Shown here: one piece after another, positions 24,801 through 39,181 of the stretch
Numbering within the stretch: position 1 is the first letter of the stretch
Layout of the letters: each line of letters starts with the position of its first letter
Assembly: GCF_032854445.1 (NCBI RefSeq)
Contig: NC_088301.1
Location: forward strand, 8,554,281 to 8,618,280
Source: Liolophura sinensis
Taxonomy: Eukaryota > Mollusca > Polyplacophora > Chitonida > Chitonidae
Length of the DNA stretch: 64,000 bases
Direction: 5' to 3'
Position numbers and translations under genes: made by a program
The notes under the pieces: generated by a model
What the model was told of the DNA's origin: nothing
Databases searched by the model: none
What the model saw: the letters and a program-made list of their open reading frames with translations, nothing else

Positions 24801-27610
24801 TTGTCAAAGCACGTTCCTAACAAACGATTGTCATCTCCCACACAAAGAACGAACTTCCGTCACGAAGCGAAGAGGGAAGCCCACCGAGGCTGCTGTAACA
24901 ACGTGCCGATTGGTTGGAAAAGATCGCTCGGCAATACCCGGAAACCCGAGCGTAAATCGACCGAGCACAACTTACACATCTTACCTACTTTACATCAGTG
25001 TGGGATGTTGAGGCATGTCAGGCTTGTCAGCCGCAAATGAGTCCACAAACACGAAATGTTTATCAACACAACGACTTATTGGTTAAAGACAAATGTTGTA
25101 GGCGGCTATATCTGGATGGACGAGATTTTATTTGCTATTCTACGCGCACGATCATTTAATTGACTAAACCTATACCGCATTAGAGACAAAAATGACTGCT
25201 ATCAAAAGCTGTAAAAATCACGAACCGCATCCAAACATACAATCTAGATGACATGGAAACGTTGCGGGGAAACGTTACAATTTCCTCGACATCGTTACAT
25301 TTTCTCTAAATCGGGCATTGATACAATTAAAGAACAGAATAATACATACGGAAATTCCTCAATATCCTTTAATTCGTTTCTTTATTTTAATTTCAGGGGA
25401 AGTTCAGCAAGGTATAAATGTAGAATTAGATCTGAGATTTGTTCTATGCTTCCCAACTTTTGTTTCAGAAATATGGAAATGTAGTCATCTCTACTCTTCC
25501 CATCAGTGACCACAGTCTTTCGAATGTGCTGTTCTCAACATGTCAAAGCTGTACGCTACAAAAACGCATTTTCTTTAATCCTAAATAATTCTGACTTTAT
25601 GACATTTGGAAATGCATGGGTAAAGCATTCCGATTTTATTTTCAATTCATATTTATTTTTAAAAAAGCTGGATAACTAAAAGAAACCAAAAAATACACAA
25701 ACACAAAAAGTGCTCCACTCCAAGAAAAAAAAAACACAGAAAGTGTCAAACTTATGTAAATTTGACAGCGGAAAATTCAGTGTGCAGTGAATGTTTTCAC
25801 GCGACAGAACGCTGATGTAACAGAACGTCACGCTGCTCTACAGAATTGTCCCAAATACACATGCCAACAGAGGCAAAAGGTTTTACGGGCTTATTTCTTA
25901 AATGACTTTTTAAGCGTCTGTCATTTATAATTTGGATCCATAAACGCGCAAAGCAGTATAATTCTGAATTTTATATTCCCTGCTAACCGAACAAAATGTA
26001 AAGACCTTAACATCACAATGAAGGCAAATGTACCTGGCGCATCTACAACAAGCCAAATTTGCTAACCACTAGCATTTTCGATGTTAGTCTGCCAATAGTG
26101 AATGTTACGGTTCAGAAAGGTTAACATGAAAGCTGAATTGCATGGGGACATGGCCAAGCAATCTCATACAGCAACTTTTTAAAACATTTCTTAGTAATGA
26201 AACATATAGGAAATATGAGGTTACTTATACCTGTTTCGAATAAGGGGAGAATTGAGCAGTAAGTTAAGTGATGTTGAGGAGACATTGTTCTCGTCAGGGG
26301 CAAATGTCAAATTTGACTTCAAAACGATTGCATCAATGGACCAATCACACTGCGGTGCACACCAGTCAAGAAACAATGGTGTAACAATGCACGGGATTAG
26401 AGCACCAACACAAAAAACCTGAATCTTAATATACCGGAATTAAAAATTAAACAAAAAATTGTGTTTTAGGTTTTGTACGTGTATATTTTTCGCTAACATC
26501 AGCACGACTACATTTACATCAAAAACTGCATTCGTCCTACATGCCCCCTCCACCCAACTCCCCCTCTCTCTGCCCACCACCACCTCCCCAGAAGCCTCTA
26601 TCTTCCCAAGTTTCAATCACACGTTGCTTATATGACTGGTTTCGATTCCCAGCGGCTGTCTTAAAAATATGAAATCTGCGTGAGAAATTATTGTTTTGGC
26701 AGAAAACTAAAATCCAAGAAAAGTGTGATACTTAATTCAGGCTTATTTTTAAGCATGGTGATGTTTGATATAATTACATTCTATTTCCCCCCTGTATCTT
26801 AACTCGCATTTATCCCAATCCTTCATTTTGGCATGCCATATCTCAGCCTAAAGACCCCAGAAAGCAAATATAGAAAAGTATGTCTATTTTTACTGTTCTG
26901 AGGAGGACCAAATACGTTCTGTAGTTTCCATAACAGCTGAATTTCCCGCCTTGATTCCCATGCTTTTGGCGCTTCAACGATCTTTTTATATTCCCAGTTT
27001 TCTTGTGACGTCACGAAACCTTTCCTAGTGGCACTTTGATGACAGATATGGGTCAACTCCATCATGTATTTTCTTGTCAGACGTAACTATTATAAAAGTG
27101 GGCCAAAGATAGTTTTAATGGAAGACCCCACTCCATGTTGATTGTCATCTTGAAGATTTCCGATTAGAAAATATTGATTAATGCCTAGGGTCATATTCTA
27201 TATGACATCTACACGAGTCTGCATGTTGCCGTACTCTGCCACGCAGAAGCTTGGGTAAAAGTGCAACATTGACACGAAAGCCTTGGCATGAAAGCCAAGG
27301 CCAATATGCTTGACTTAATATCATCACAAGATCACAAATACAATTAGAACGTACATAAGACGTTCTAGCCGAGAAACGCTGGCTTTGGCAACTTTAACAT
27401 TTGGACTTGTCTGAGCATCCAAGAGAAAATCAGCATAAATTTCCTAAAAATCGGACACAAAGTATTATAGACTGGCGCAGCGCGGGTGGTAAATGCAGGC
27501 TGTCTCGATCCGTCAAATCACGACGTCCCTGTCTGCAACCCACTATATATGTTTTATTATATCGAATGACAGACCATGGTCAAAAACTGATAGAATGTAG
27601 GCCTGTGCTA
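21830..27610. other. Long non-coding stretch, nothing firm
   Basis: About 5.8 kb without recognisable exons or SINEs. Visible local features are a G-run/C-run hairpin at 23988-24028 and a pyrimidine-rich tract near 26540-26590. Overlapping opposite-strand frames at 24449-24841 and 24711-25040 have no family similarity or convincing splice sites. Confidence 0.4.
23988..24028. repeat. G-run/C-run inverted repeat
   Basis: A 14-base G tract with one A (23988-24001) faces a C tract with two T (24013-24028) across an 11-base spacer, so a GC stem could form. It may also be a sequencing or assembly trouble spot. Confidence 0.7.
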
Positions 27611-27613
27611 ACC

Positions 27614-28020
27614 CATACTCCTTACAACGCATGCGTCGCTCTCTGCGTTCGCTTTACAAAACTACCAACAGCACTAAATTTTGTGCAGAAATCAAAGGCA
27701 ACACTGACGTCACTGAGATCACCGTGATGAGGAGGGAAGTGATGTCAGAAAACACTCTCATCATTTTTCCCCAATAATACATGTACTTTTCTACAAATGC
27801 ATTCTCTTTATCTAAAGTATATACATGTACGACATGGTTCTAACCGAAACAATTTCATTGATGCATGCTGATTAAACTGTTCTGCTCGAGAACACAAGTG
27901 GTGAGGCTTTGCCTAAGCAAGCATATGTGCGTCCCGCGGGCTCCAAGGGTCAAGCTTGTCTAATGGTGGCAGTGATGTAAGGTGAGCATAGAGAGCGACG
28001 CATGCGTTGTAAGGAGTATG
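27614..28020. mobile_element. MITE-like element with perfect 31-bp inverted repeats
   Basis: Bases 27614-27644 are the exact reverse complement of 27990-28020 (outer end CATACTCCTTACAACGCATG), with weaker similarity extending inward for about 20 more bases. The 345-bp interior has no recognisable frame. The perfect match of the two arms suggests a fairly young or constrained element. No clear target duplication was seen. Confidence 0.65.
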
Positions 28021-28100
28021 ACTTTAACTCTCCTCTGTGTCTCTATATTTAATAAACGCCAACTTTCACCGAAACGGAAAGATTAGTTTATTAAAAAGGA

Positions 28101-28984
28101 CTGTGATATCCTAAAGCATCAGCGCATTGTACACGCTGTCAGTGACATCACAACTGCGGGTTAAAGCAGGTTTCAGTGGCACATTTAAAGTATGATTTAC
28201 ATTCTATATATGTAAACATCTAGAATTTCAACAAAACCATACATAGTTCAACGCTCCTCAGCTTAATTGAGCTTAACAATGATTATAGACGTTCAATTAA
28301 CTGTTGAACTATGAAATTATATCCATACAGACAAAAACATTGCCTTTTCTTACTTCTGTACCGGATCAAGTCATACTTTTACCAAATTAAGCCGCGTCCA
28401 GGCTATCCAGCATCGTTCAACTTTTGTTGACTCAACAGAAAGTTGAATGCTGATAGTCAGATAGGTCCAGCACTGTTGTCGTGTCTTGAACCGTGTTCAG
28501 CTGTGTTTTTTATTACCCAAAATTTCGATCTTTCTTTTCAGTACATGAGTCACAATGAAAAGCCACCGGAAGAATCGTGTCGTGGGTTTATCGGCTGCGC
28601 TTATTGCCATGGCCATACTCCTCTATCAACGAAACTGTCTCGCCGTGAGAACAGTTTCTCTCTTGCGCCTTTGGCGCCGCCATTTTGCCCAGGTAACGTA
28701 CTTAAACACGCCCGCTGATTTGCTACATTCACTCAACTTAACTCAACTTGTTAACACAAAACACACATGTCCAAGTTGGATGGTGTTGAGTGTTGTTGAA
28801 CGGAGCTGAAGAGCCCATCGAGACTACTCAACGCGGCTTAACTTGTTGACTCAACTTCAAGATGACATGTTGAGTCAACAGAATTTGAGTGATGTTGGGT
28901 AGTCTGGGTGGATCTTTAGAACAGAGCAGTGATGTCCTCAAGTATCACCTGTCTGGACAACCAGTGACGTCACCACTGCAGGTT
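28101..28984. repeat. Diverged direct repeat of about 60 bp on both sides of an inverted-repeat element
   Basis: The segment 28101-28162 (GTGATATCCTAAAG ... GTCAGTGACATCACAACTGC) resembles 28926-28984 (GTGATGTCCTCAAG ... CCAGTGACGTCACCACTGCA). The two lie outside the MITE-like element at 28397-28911. The right copy contains a perfect TGACGTCA, while the left has TGACATCA. Confidence 0.5.
28397..28911. mobile_element. MITE-like element with about 40-bp inverted repeats
   Basis: The left end CCAGGCTATCCAGCATCGTT then TGTTGACTCAACA matches the reverse complement of the right end CCCAGACTACCCAACATCAC then TGTTGACTCAACA. The interior has further TTGAGTCAACA / ACTCAACTT motifs in both orientations. 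No transposase frame. Length about 515 bp. Confidence 0.6.
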
Positions 28985-31220
<2,236 letters not shown>

Positions 31221-31227
31221 TGTCTTA

Positions 31228-31397
31228 CTCCAGCCGTACGTGGGAAGGTCTGTCAGCAGCCTGCGGATGGTCTTGGGTTTCCCCGGACTTTACCCGGTTT
31301 CCTCATACCATGATGCTGGCTGCCGTTGTACAAGGGAACTCTTCTTGAGTACGGCGTAAAACACCAATCAAATAAATAAATAAATAAATAAATAAAT
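31228..31397 (+). repeat. SINE, 3' half
   Basis: Starts at CTCCAGCCGTACGTGGGAAG, includes GGATGGTCTTGGGTTTCCCC, and ends ACGGCGTAAAACACCAATCA plus six or seven AAAT units. The head is missing. Confidence 0.9.
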
Positions 31398-31399
31398 GT

Positions 31400-32495
31400 A
31401 CTATCCTGCTTCAGGTTCAGTTGATATGGATACAATAAGTGCTTGAATACTCTGTGACAATACAATGTGACTGCATGTTGTCTTCGGCCGGGTATACTGT
31501 ATACATATACTTGTAAGCAGACAGCACCAGATCTGTGCTGTCACAGTATGGCCCAACCTGGTATACAAGGACACTCCGCCATGACATCTCCGAAGTAATG
31601 TCGTTAAATCGGAAACTAACTATATCCCATACTGATCTTTATTCTATCAGCTACTCAGGATAAATGGAATTTGATATTTTTTCATGAATTTCGCCATCAT
31701 ATAAAGCAACAGGGCACGATTTCCGCCGAGTTGTCCATTGAGGAAATACTCGCTATCAACTGATGTTGTACTAAAAACGCCCCATCACTGATGTATCCGT
31801 ATACGTCGCATGTGAAATCACACTATTTTGTCCTCTTTTATACACGACATGGAAAAAGACTGATTCACAAAAATTACCGTCCAATTAAAATACAAGAATC
31901 TCTAGGGTAGGGAATGAACATCAAGTTAACTACACTTATATTGGTGGAAAGTTTACATCACACCGGTGTATATTTTATTATTTTTCGTAAGTTTACACTT
32001 ATTTGGCAGCCAAAAAATGTGTATGTTCTCTTAAAGCTCCTTGGCTAACTACGCAATTGAATGGAAAGTTTATGTCCGGAGAATGCAGTTTATGTTGAAG
32101 AAAATGAAAATGCATTGTACGTTAAATTCGGTGTGTTATTTCAGTGAACCGATCGATTGGCGCGGTTGGGTGTTTTGAAGAATATTATATAACCGTAAAT
32201 ATCCTGTTAATGACCGCCTGGTTACAACTGATGAAGGCTTTGGAAATGTTTTTGTCACGATGTCGTGCTTCCTGATGTGAAGGTCATATCAGAGTCTTAT
32301 GTGAAACCCATTTGTCACGTTTGATCACATCTTACTTGACGAGTATATTTTATACACGACCAAGCAGAGACGAGGCACTTGATAAAATAGCTTGTGGGAG
32401 ATAAAAGCTGGCATGGCGTTGCCCATGTCCGAATGCGCTAACTCTTAGGTTGAGAATTATTTAATAAGTCATTATCGTCGTTGCAAACTGGTGAA
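31400..32495. other. Non-coding stretch, nothing recognised
   Basis: No exon or repeat recognised between two SINE copies. Confidence 0.45.
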
Positions 32496-32499
32496 CAGT

Positions 32500-32669
32500 T
32501 TCTCGGCCGTACGAGGAAAGGTCTTCCAGCAACCCGCGGATGGTCGTGGGTTTCCCCCGGGCTCTGTCCGGTTTCCTCCCACCATAATGCTGACCGCCGT
32601 CCTATAAGTGAAATATTTTTCTAGAGTACGGCGTGAACATCAATCAAATAAATAAAATAAATAAATAAG
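32500..32669 (+). repeat. SINE, 3' half
   Basis: TTCTCGGCCGTACGAGGAAA through GGATGGTCGTGGGTTTCCCC and CATAATGCTGACCGCCGTCC to a GTACGGCGTGAACATCAATC end with an AAAT-type tail. The head is missing. Confidence 0.9.
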
Positions 32670-35600
32670 TATACATCGGTTTGCTGCACTGAAGTGATGG
32701 GTCTTTGCAGGATAAATTCGTTACACCCAATATGAGAATTTTTGACACCATATATTTGCGTATCATATCACTGAGTAACCAATTTTTGTAACTAATGGTA
32801 CCTAGAAATGCTGATAGAGGTTTGTAGGATTAGTGCCGGGGACAAACTCCTCCCCGGTATATGGGTCGTAAAACAAATGCGTGGGATTAACATGTGACTT
32901 TTATCAGCTGGACAACGCTTATTGTACCTGTATTTCATCTAAACTTTGGTATGCAAAAATGCACTTTCAGAAGCGCATAAAAAACTTATAGCTAATACTT
33001 TTGATGCCAACATTTAATTTTTTCTGATAAAAAATTAATCACAAAAAACTCTTAAATGGTCCAATAATGTGGTTGAATCAATCATAATTAAACAAAATGT
33101 GTCATTTGAAAAATGTATTGTATACAATGTATTGTGTGTGTGCCTCAGGAGCTCCAGGTACGTGAACGATGGTGTACGCCAGCATATGACTCGGTTACAA
33201 GTTATGGTGTCAGTTCGGTGATACACCGTCACTCGTACATTGCCCTTTGAACCTAGCCTATATAGGCCTACTCCTTCAATTGAACTTCAAATTATTTCAC
33301 TGGTGCTAATAAAAGCTGGTAATAGCCAAGTTATAGGTACAATAAACAAACATTATGCCTGAAGATAATATAGAATTAGTCGTAATCAATATATATCTTG
33401 GTTTGAAAGTGGACATACGTTTCAGAAAATTAAAATTTACAGATTTTGCAAATATTCTGGTGGCTTTATAAGTATTACACCTCATTAAGTATTACGGCTA
33501 GTTACATTTAAAGAACGAAACAGTATTTTTGTTTTAATTTAGATCATTCAGTTTGCATTCCTCGGTCTGATCTGATAGTTCGCTGTAGGTGGTGTGGTGG
33601 AGGGGGTATGTGGATAGACATACCCGCGTGTAATCAAACCTCGAGATAGCTGGTATCCGGACTGTCTTATAAATATGTATGGCATGCGATTGTCGCAACA
33701 CAGGGCTAGACATGTATACACACAACAGCAAAACAACACCACGAAACACTCTTATGTGTCAGAGTTCACCTATCCTGAACTAGGCAACCCCATGCAGTGA
33801 CGTCTTCACTCAAGCCCACGATCCAACTAACAAACCTCTTATCACATGAACTTGGGTTAGCTTATTCACTTGAGTTAAAGTTGTGTGTCACGCGGTATTT
33901 GAGTAATCCCTACTGTTAATTTACAGCTTGCCGTGACACTTGGACTCTGTACTATACATGCGCATGTGACTGTACAGCTATGTACGGCCTATCGCATCCT
34001 CACATTTCTCCACATGCTTGTTATGTAAGATGCATGAATTCTGCACCTGAATGACCTCTTGTTCAATCTGTGAGGTAATTCATACCCACTCCTCGTTTTC
34101 TATGCTTTAAATCACTTCTTTCTTCGCATTCCGGAGTTGGTTTAACGCCACACATGTACCCTGGAACTTTTCATCTATGTATACGATGGCGACCTTGCAG
34201 TATCGAGGGTGAACGAATCCGGAGGACCCACAGTAATCCACCGAACTTTTGTGCGTTACCCTCGAACTCTTATATACCATTTTATATAACCGATGATGTA
34301 TGTTATATAGTGCAACGGAATTTCAGTCACCTCTGTATAAAATTTCAGTCTGATATGCACTGGCTATATGCACCCCCACCCCCACCCACACATCATGCAT
34401 ACTTGAGGTGTTATAAAGGGTCTTCAGTGGATTATGCGTGTCTAGATAATAAACAAATTAGTGCATTTTACGTAACTCTTTCTCGGTTCCGGTTAAAAAT
34501 TTATTTCCTCCCGTTACAAGGTGTTTACTGTCGATCTAGCAGCTTATCCCATGGAAGCCTTTCACCTACCCATATGGCGAATTTGGTCTGGTTTTGGTTT
34601 TACGTTTGCACGTTTACATGTTTGTTTACAGGCCACGGTAGCGCTCAGTAGCAATCAGATAGTTAGTGAAAGCTGTTGGGTGTTTAGCGGTAACTGTCAA
34701 ACGCATGTTTAATCCTTGTTGAGTATTATGTTATAGAGGGATCAAACTGAAAGAAAATTAATTCTGGGGGAGAAAAGTGTTCATTATAGTACCATATGTT
34801 ATGTTGTCACCATGGCAAGGATTCTACAGGCCACATAGACACCTTGAGGTATATGGCGTGTTGCTATCTTAAGACGAATGTGTGAAAATTTCAACTTACA
34901 TTATCAAAAACTACGCTTTGTGACAACGTTTTAAATTTTGGCTTAGTCAGGAATGTCTTTTCTGGTCCCATTTTCACGAAACATACCTAAGTCTCTTTGA
35001 GTTTTCTAGCTATATAATGTTGTAATGTTTTGGACAAAAGCCATGTGATTTACATCACTCAAAAAATTCAAATTCTTTGCAGTTATCCTAGGCCATAAGA
35101 TCGTAAAAATTCATTTACATCACTCAAACAGTATCCATTTTCTACCATATCTTAAAAAAATTATCATCATGAAAATCTCAGAAATTTCAATAGGGTTCCC
35201 AGACAAAAGAGCTGGTCACCTTAATAATTAAATACAATCCATTCAAGTGATGCGTTTAACTGACAACGTGGTCTAACAAGATGCATGAATAGTGTATTTT
35301 GGTCTAAAGTGCGTGGTCTGTTAAAGAGATCCCAGCGCATAGCACATTTTCTATACTGTTTAAATTCTTTCGCGTTTCAAATAGCTATGTTTTATATAGA
35401 AATTTATCAAATACCTTATTTTCATAGTCATCACTTTATAGTTGAAACGAGTGTAGCCTCTGTGACGCTTCACTATACCACTCCAAATCTTCCATCTGGT
35501 TGTCGAAGTGGTTTTCAACGAAGCTTGGACTGGGCATTCGATAGTGTCGTGTACCGTTTTCCTGGGTCCAATGATCAGTGTTAAGGGACGAAAGTACTAA

Positions 35601-35720
35601 TTCCCTGTCCAAAGCTGGGATTAATCCCACAGTTTGTGTCGGCTGGCGTCTATAAAGGGTACAGCCAAAAAATGCGTCTCTGTGGGATATATATCCCTAT
35701 ATAAAATTTATAAATATGAA
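32670..35720. other. Non-coding stretch, nothing firm
   Basis: Contains the longest non-repeat frame of the window (34154-34651, plus, 165 codons), which has no recognisable domain, includes a run of Pro from a CCCCCACC tract, and is compatible with chance. No SINE recognised. Confidence 0.4.
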
Positions 35721-35723
35721 TGA

Positions 35724-35800
35724 ATAATTATGGCTTAACGACACTTGGCAATATTTCAGCCATATGGTGGCGATATCTATATATGGACTTTGGCACAAAT
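35724..35800 (-). repeat. Possible degraded dispersed-repeat 3' end
   Basis: ATTATGGCTTAACGACACTT then GGCAATATTTCAGCCATATG resembles GATTATGATTTAACGCCCAT then CGGCAATATTGCAACCATAT at 6329-6378. Both look like the reverse complement of a SINE-type 3' end distinct from the main family. Too short for certainty. Confidence 0.35.
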
Positions 35801-36681
35801 ATTGCATCTTTATCTACTATTATTTGCAAATATTGTAATATCTTAGTTATTTTTTATTTTAAATTTCATAATTGTGACAAGATTAACACTCTTTTATTAC
35901 GTAATTGTGTTACTTTCTCACAACTCCCCTTTATACACAGTGACCATGACAGCGTCAAGTAACCTATGTATGTTTACAAAACAACAGTGAAATTTAATAA
36001 CACAAATGCGCCTACAGATGAAAATAAATCACTGTGTTTGGTGAAGTGATATTACATATGTGCTATTTTGACTTGACGCACAGGACCTAATCTAAGCCAT
36101 AATTTAATTCATTTCTCAGACGTTGTTCCGTTAATTATACACAAGCTACGAACGGGAAAATTAAATTTGAACACTGTATAATTGTACAGATTAAGTCAGA
36201 CATTGAAATATGTGTCCACATTTGAAGCATCGTCGTGACTAAGTAATTAGAGGCCCTTGTCTTTCATTTGCTGTAAGAAACACTAGGTGCGGATTCAAAC
36301 CCGGTCTTGGACAGGGCTTTTGTGGATGCCTTCGTTCTCGCTGGTTTTTGTTTGGCTTTGCTGACAAAACACGTTTAGATTGCCATTTGCATAGTCTTCC
36401 GTTCATTGAATCTAGATCACTTGTAATGCACCAATATTCTGTGTATGCCTGTATGTCACATGTGAGAAAGGTATTACAAAACTTACCAAAGGTCGGTAGT
36501 TTACGCCGAACAGTTCTTTTTTGCTTCATCACCTATAAAGCTAACCGCCGTGGTACGAGTGAATATCTTTGGGGAAATCAAATATACAAACAAGTAAATA
36601 AATCTTCTAGGCAGTATATGAGGCGGTCTCAAGCGTTTATAGCCTCAAATCATACATGTCATTCATGTGCGATAGTCCTTC

Positions 36682-36927
36682 GTTTGAATGTATGAACGTA
36701 TGAAAGTTTAAATGTATGAACGTATGAATGTTTGAATGTATGAATGTTTGAAAGTTTGAAAGTATGAACGTTTGAATATTTGAATGTATGATTGAATGTA
36801 TGGACGTATGAATATTTGAATGTATGAATGTTTGAACGTATGATTGATTGTATGGACGTACGAATGTTTGAATGTATGAACGTGTGAATGTTTGAATGTA
36901 TGAACGTATGAATGTTTGAATGTATGA
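36682..36927. repeat. 8-bp tandem array, about 30 units
   Basis: Units alternate between GTATGAAT, GTATGAAC and GTTTGAAT, so higher-order 16- and 24-bp periods also appear. Minus-strand frames reading His-Thr-Phe/Ile-His-Ser are products of the array. It abuts a SINE-like element at 36931, so it may have grown from that element's 3' tail. Confidence 0.92.
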
Positions 36928-36930
36928 GCC

Positions 36931-37141
36931 CATGCCGCCAAAGTCCTGCAGTCACCGAATCATCATGCAGAAGACAAAAGACATGAAGACACCTCACTCA
37001 ATCCTGTTTCATTGCTTTAACTTTCTCAACGGTGAGCTCCAAGCGAGGCAAAAAACATTACCATTTTTCAAGCCTATGGTATGACCCGGCCTGGGTCTCA
37101 ACTTCAAGGCAGACACCCTAATCATTAGGCCAACGGCGGAC
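36931..37141 (-). repeat. Second SINE-like family, with tRNA-Arg-like head
   Basis: On the minus strand it begins near 37141 with CGTTGGCCTAATGATTAGGG, which resembles the 5' half of a tRNA (A box GTTGGCCTAATGAT). It continues through GGCCGGGTCATACC and ends with GGACTTTGGCGGCATG. It is homologous to 48687-48835 in both end blocks. Confidence 0.6.
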
Positions 37142-37253
37142 ACGTACTCTTCCGCGTGTAATCCTTTTCTTCAGTCCAGTCATGCAAATGCAGCAGTGTT
37201 CTGCTTTAGTCACAGCCCAGTGGATATCGTGCTGGAGCATCACAATATGTTAA

Positions 37254-37392
37254 GAGCCTCTCACCGTGAGTTCAAGTCCAGCTCATGCCTGCTTCCTCTC
37301 CGTCGTGGAAATGTCTTCAGCAACCTGCGTATGGTCGTGTGTTTTCTCGTGGGTCTGCGTAAAAGTATGACGTAAAACCCCATTGAATCCAT
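37254..37392 (+). repeat. Degraded SINE
   Basis: GAGCCTCTCACCGTGAGTTC, AAGTCCAGCTCATGCCTGCT, then an eroded GTATGGTCGTGTGTTTTCTC and a GACGTAAAACCCCATTGAAT end. The segment containing CATAATGCTGGCC is deleted. Confidence 0.75.
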
Positions 37393-37625
37393 AACTCAGT
37401 TATCAACCCAGTCCGTTATAAAAAGACATTAAATTATTAAATTTCTTTAATCATAAGACGACATGCAATCCAAATCTGAAGCTACATCACACTATTATGT
37501 TTATGCATACACAGTTTTTCAAATCGTGGTAATCCACAACAAGGTACACCCTGTGCATGGCACCTATTCGGGTTCGAAATACTAAGATCTTGAAAATCAT
37601 AACCTCTATTGCCCCCATCCGTTAA

Positions 37626-37810
37626 GGAGGTTATGTTTTTGTCGGCTTTTGTCTGTCTGTATATCCCGTCTATCTGTCTACCAGTAACAAGTTTACGGCA
37701 AAAGTTTTGAACAGATTTGGATATTATTTGCTGCACAAAATTAGAGCATATTCAATCGTGATGTATGTGATCTGCATATATTTTGATCGGGATCCAGAAA
37801 TTTTCACGCC
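37626..37810 (+). repeat. Fragment resembling a widespread animal dispersed repeat
   Basis: GGAGGTTATGTTTTTGTCGG followed by a TCTGTCTG-rich stretch, then AAGTTTTGAACAGATTTGGA, then GATCGGGATCCAGAAATTTT. This order resembles a dispersed repeat common in aquatic animals, recalled from memory and not searched, so the family is not named. Confidence 0.35.
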
Positions 37811-38050
37811 ATATTTGTGACATCTACGATGCTGCTCAGTTGTATTCTTCGGTGGAAGAAACTGGAATGTCGCAGGTAAATGAGACTTTTGACGACTTAA
37901 AGACGAACTTTCCCGTGAACGGATATGCACACCGTATTGGTGGAAGTCCAGTGGTCGTCAATCAGCGCGCCAACGGCCAAGCGAGTGTAGTTGATAGTGT
38001 AATCCGGTAAAAAGCAGTCAGAGCGGAGAAATTTAGAAATTCAATGTCAA

Positions 38051-38116
38051 AGGCCGGGTTTGAACCTCCATGTATACTAGTGATTGAAGGACAAGCAGCT
38101 ACTCGGCCACGGCCCG
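38051..38116 (-). pseudogene. tRNA-Ser/Leu-like pseudogene or SINE head
   Basis: On the minus strand it starts GGGCCGTGGCCGAGTAGCTG (A box TGGCCGAGTAG) and ends with GAGGTTCAAACCCGGCCT (B box GGTTCAAACCC). The first and last bases can form most of an acceptor stem. At about 66 bases it is short for a functional tRNA with a long variable arm, so it is more likely a decayed copy. Confidence 0.5.
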
Positions 38117-38211
38117 CCCCCCTGCATTGGGCCCTTCAGATAATGAGATCGAGAGTTCAAATCTAGCTCTAACTCATGCAACTGTTATTTTACACGAAGA
38201 TGTTTTAAGTG

Positions 38212-38445
38212 ACCTTGTGGTATGATTAGCGTGGTCGCTGGACACAATGACTCAGGAGCCTGGGATCACTGTGAGTTCAAGTCTAGCTCATGCTGGCTTC
38301 CTCTCCAAGGCTTCCGTGGGAAGGTCTGCGGATGGTCGTGAGGTTCCTCGGGTTGTGCTCGGTACGTCCTCCCACCACAATACTGGTGGCCGTCGTGTAA
38401 GTGAAATATTCTTGTGTACGGCGTAAATCACCAAAGAAAATAAAG
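38212..38445 (+). repeat. SINE, nearly full length, diverged
   Basis: A degraded head, then GTGAGTTCAAGTCTAGCTCA, TGCTGGCTTCCTCTCCAAGG, GTCTGCGGATGGTCGTGAGG and GTGAAATATTCTTGTGTACG with a GGCGTAAATCACCAAAGAAA end. Missing the CCAGCAAC segment. Confidence 0.85.
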
Positions 38446-39181
38446 ATATATCAAGATGCTGTTAACCCGTACCTGGCCCCAGATTGACGTTTCCTCCAGG
38501 CTAAAGCCCAGTCTCCTTCACCCAGATATTAGCCTGTACATTAAAGACGAAAAATACAGGGTTATGACTTCTGTACAGCTTATGCTCAATTACTCTCTAA
38601 TAACTTTGTGCTACTGAGTGAAATACCCGCCCCATTAAGCCTGCTGACAAGTTAGCCTGTTACGATTCTTGTATGCACATCATTATAGAAACCTGTTTCG
38701 TCCGCATTCACCACATTTTCATTTTCCCGGTGGTTATGAACCGACATACAAGTCACTGGCGTACTCTCTTCAGCATCTCTACCTTGTTCCATTTTAATAA
38801 AGATCACCGTACATGCACATGTTCGTACGGTCTTTGAAGGTTACATATCAAGGTCTAAGTAATACCCGGTTACACATATCACTAATGCTCATCTGACATT
38901 GACTGAACTGGTGTTTATCGCCACACTCCGATAAAAGGATGGCATGCAGTAGCGGGTGCATGGAGGAAATTGAAGGATAAACCATAAACCTTTGGCACGC
39001 TACTAACAAACTTTCCCGCATGTTACGTACGTACGGACTTGCATTCCGTATAAGTGATAGACAAGTGATTTTGAACGATCGTAATTCTGTGAAAAGGCGT
39101 TCCAGAAGCGGCATTGACTGCGCTATCACCCAGTCCCCTACGAGCAATATAAGAAGGTGAAGATAAAATTTCTCTTCCAAG

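Noticed and set aside
24449-25040. Overlapping opposite-strand frames of 130 and 109 codons
   Set aside because: They overlap on opposite strands, match no family I know, and lack convincing splice signals.
34154-34651. 165-codon plus-strand open frame, the longest outside repeats
   Set aside because: No recognisable domain, no splice or family support, and a frame of this length is expected by chance about once in a few windows of this size and composition.
36637-36997. His-Thr-Phe-rich minus-strand frames in three phases
   Set aside because: Translation of the 8-bp tandem array, open in all three frames.
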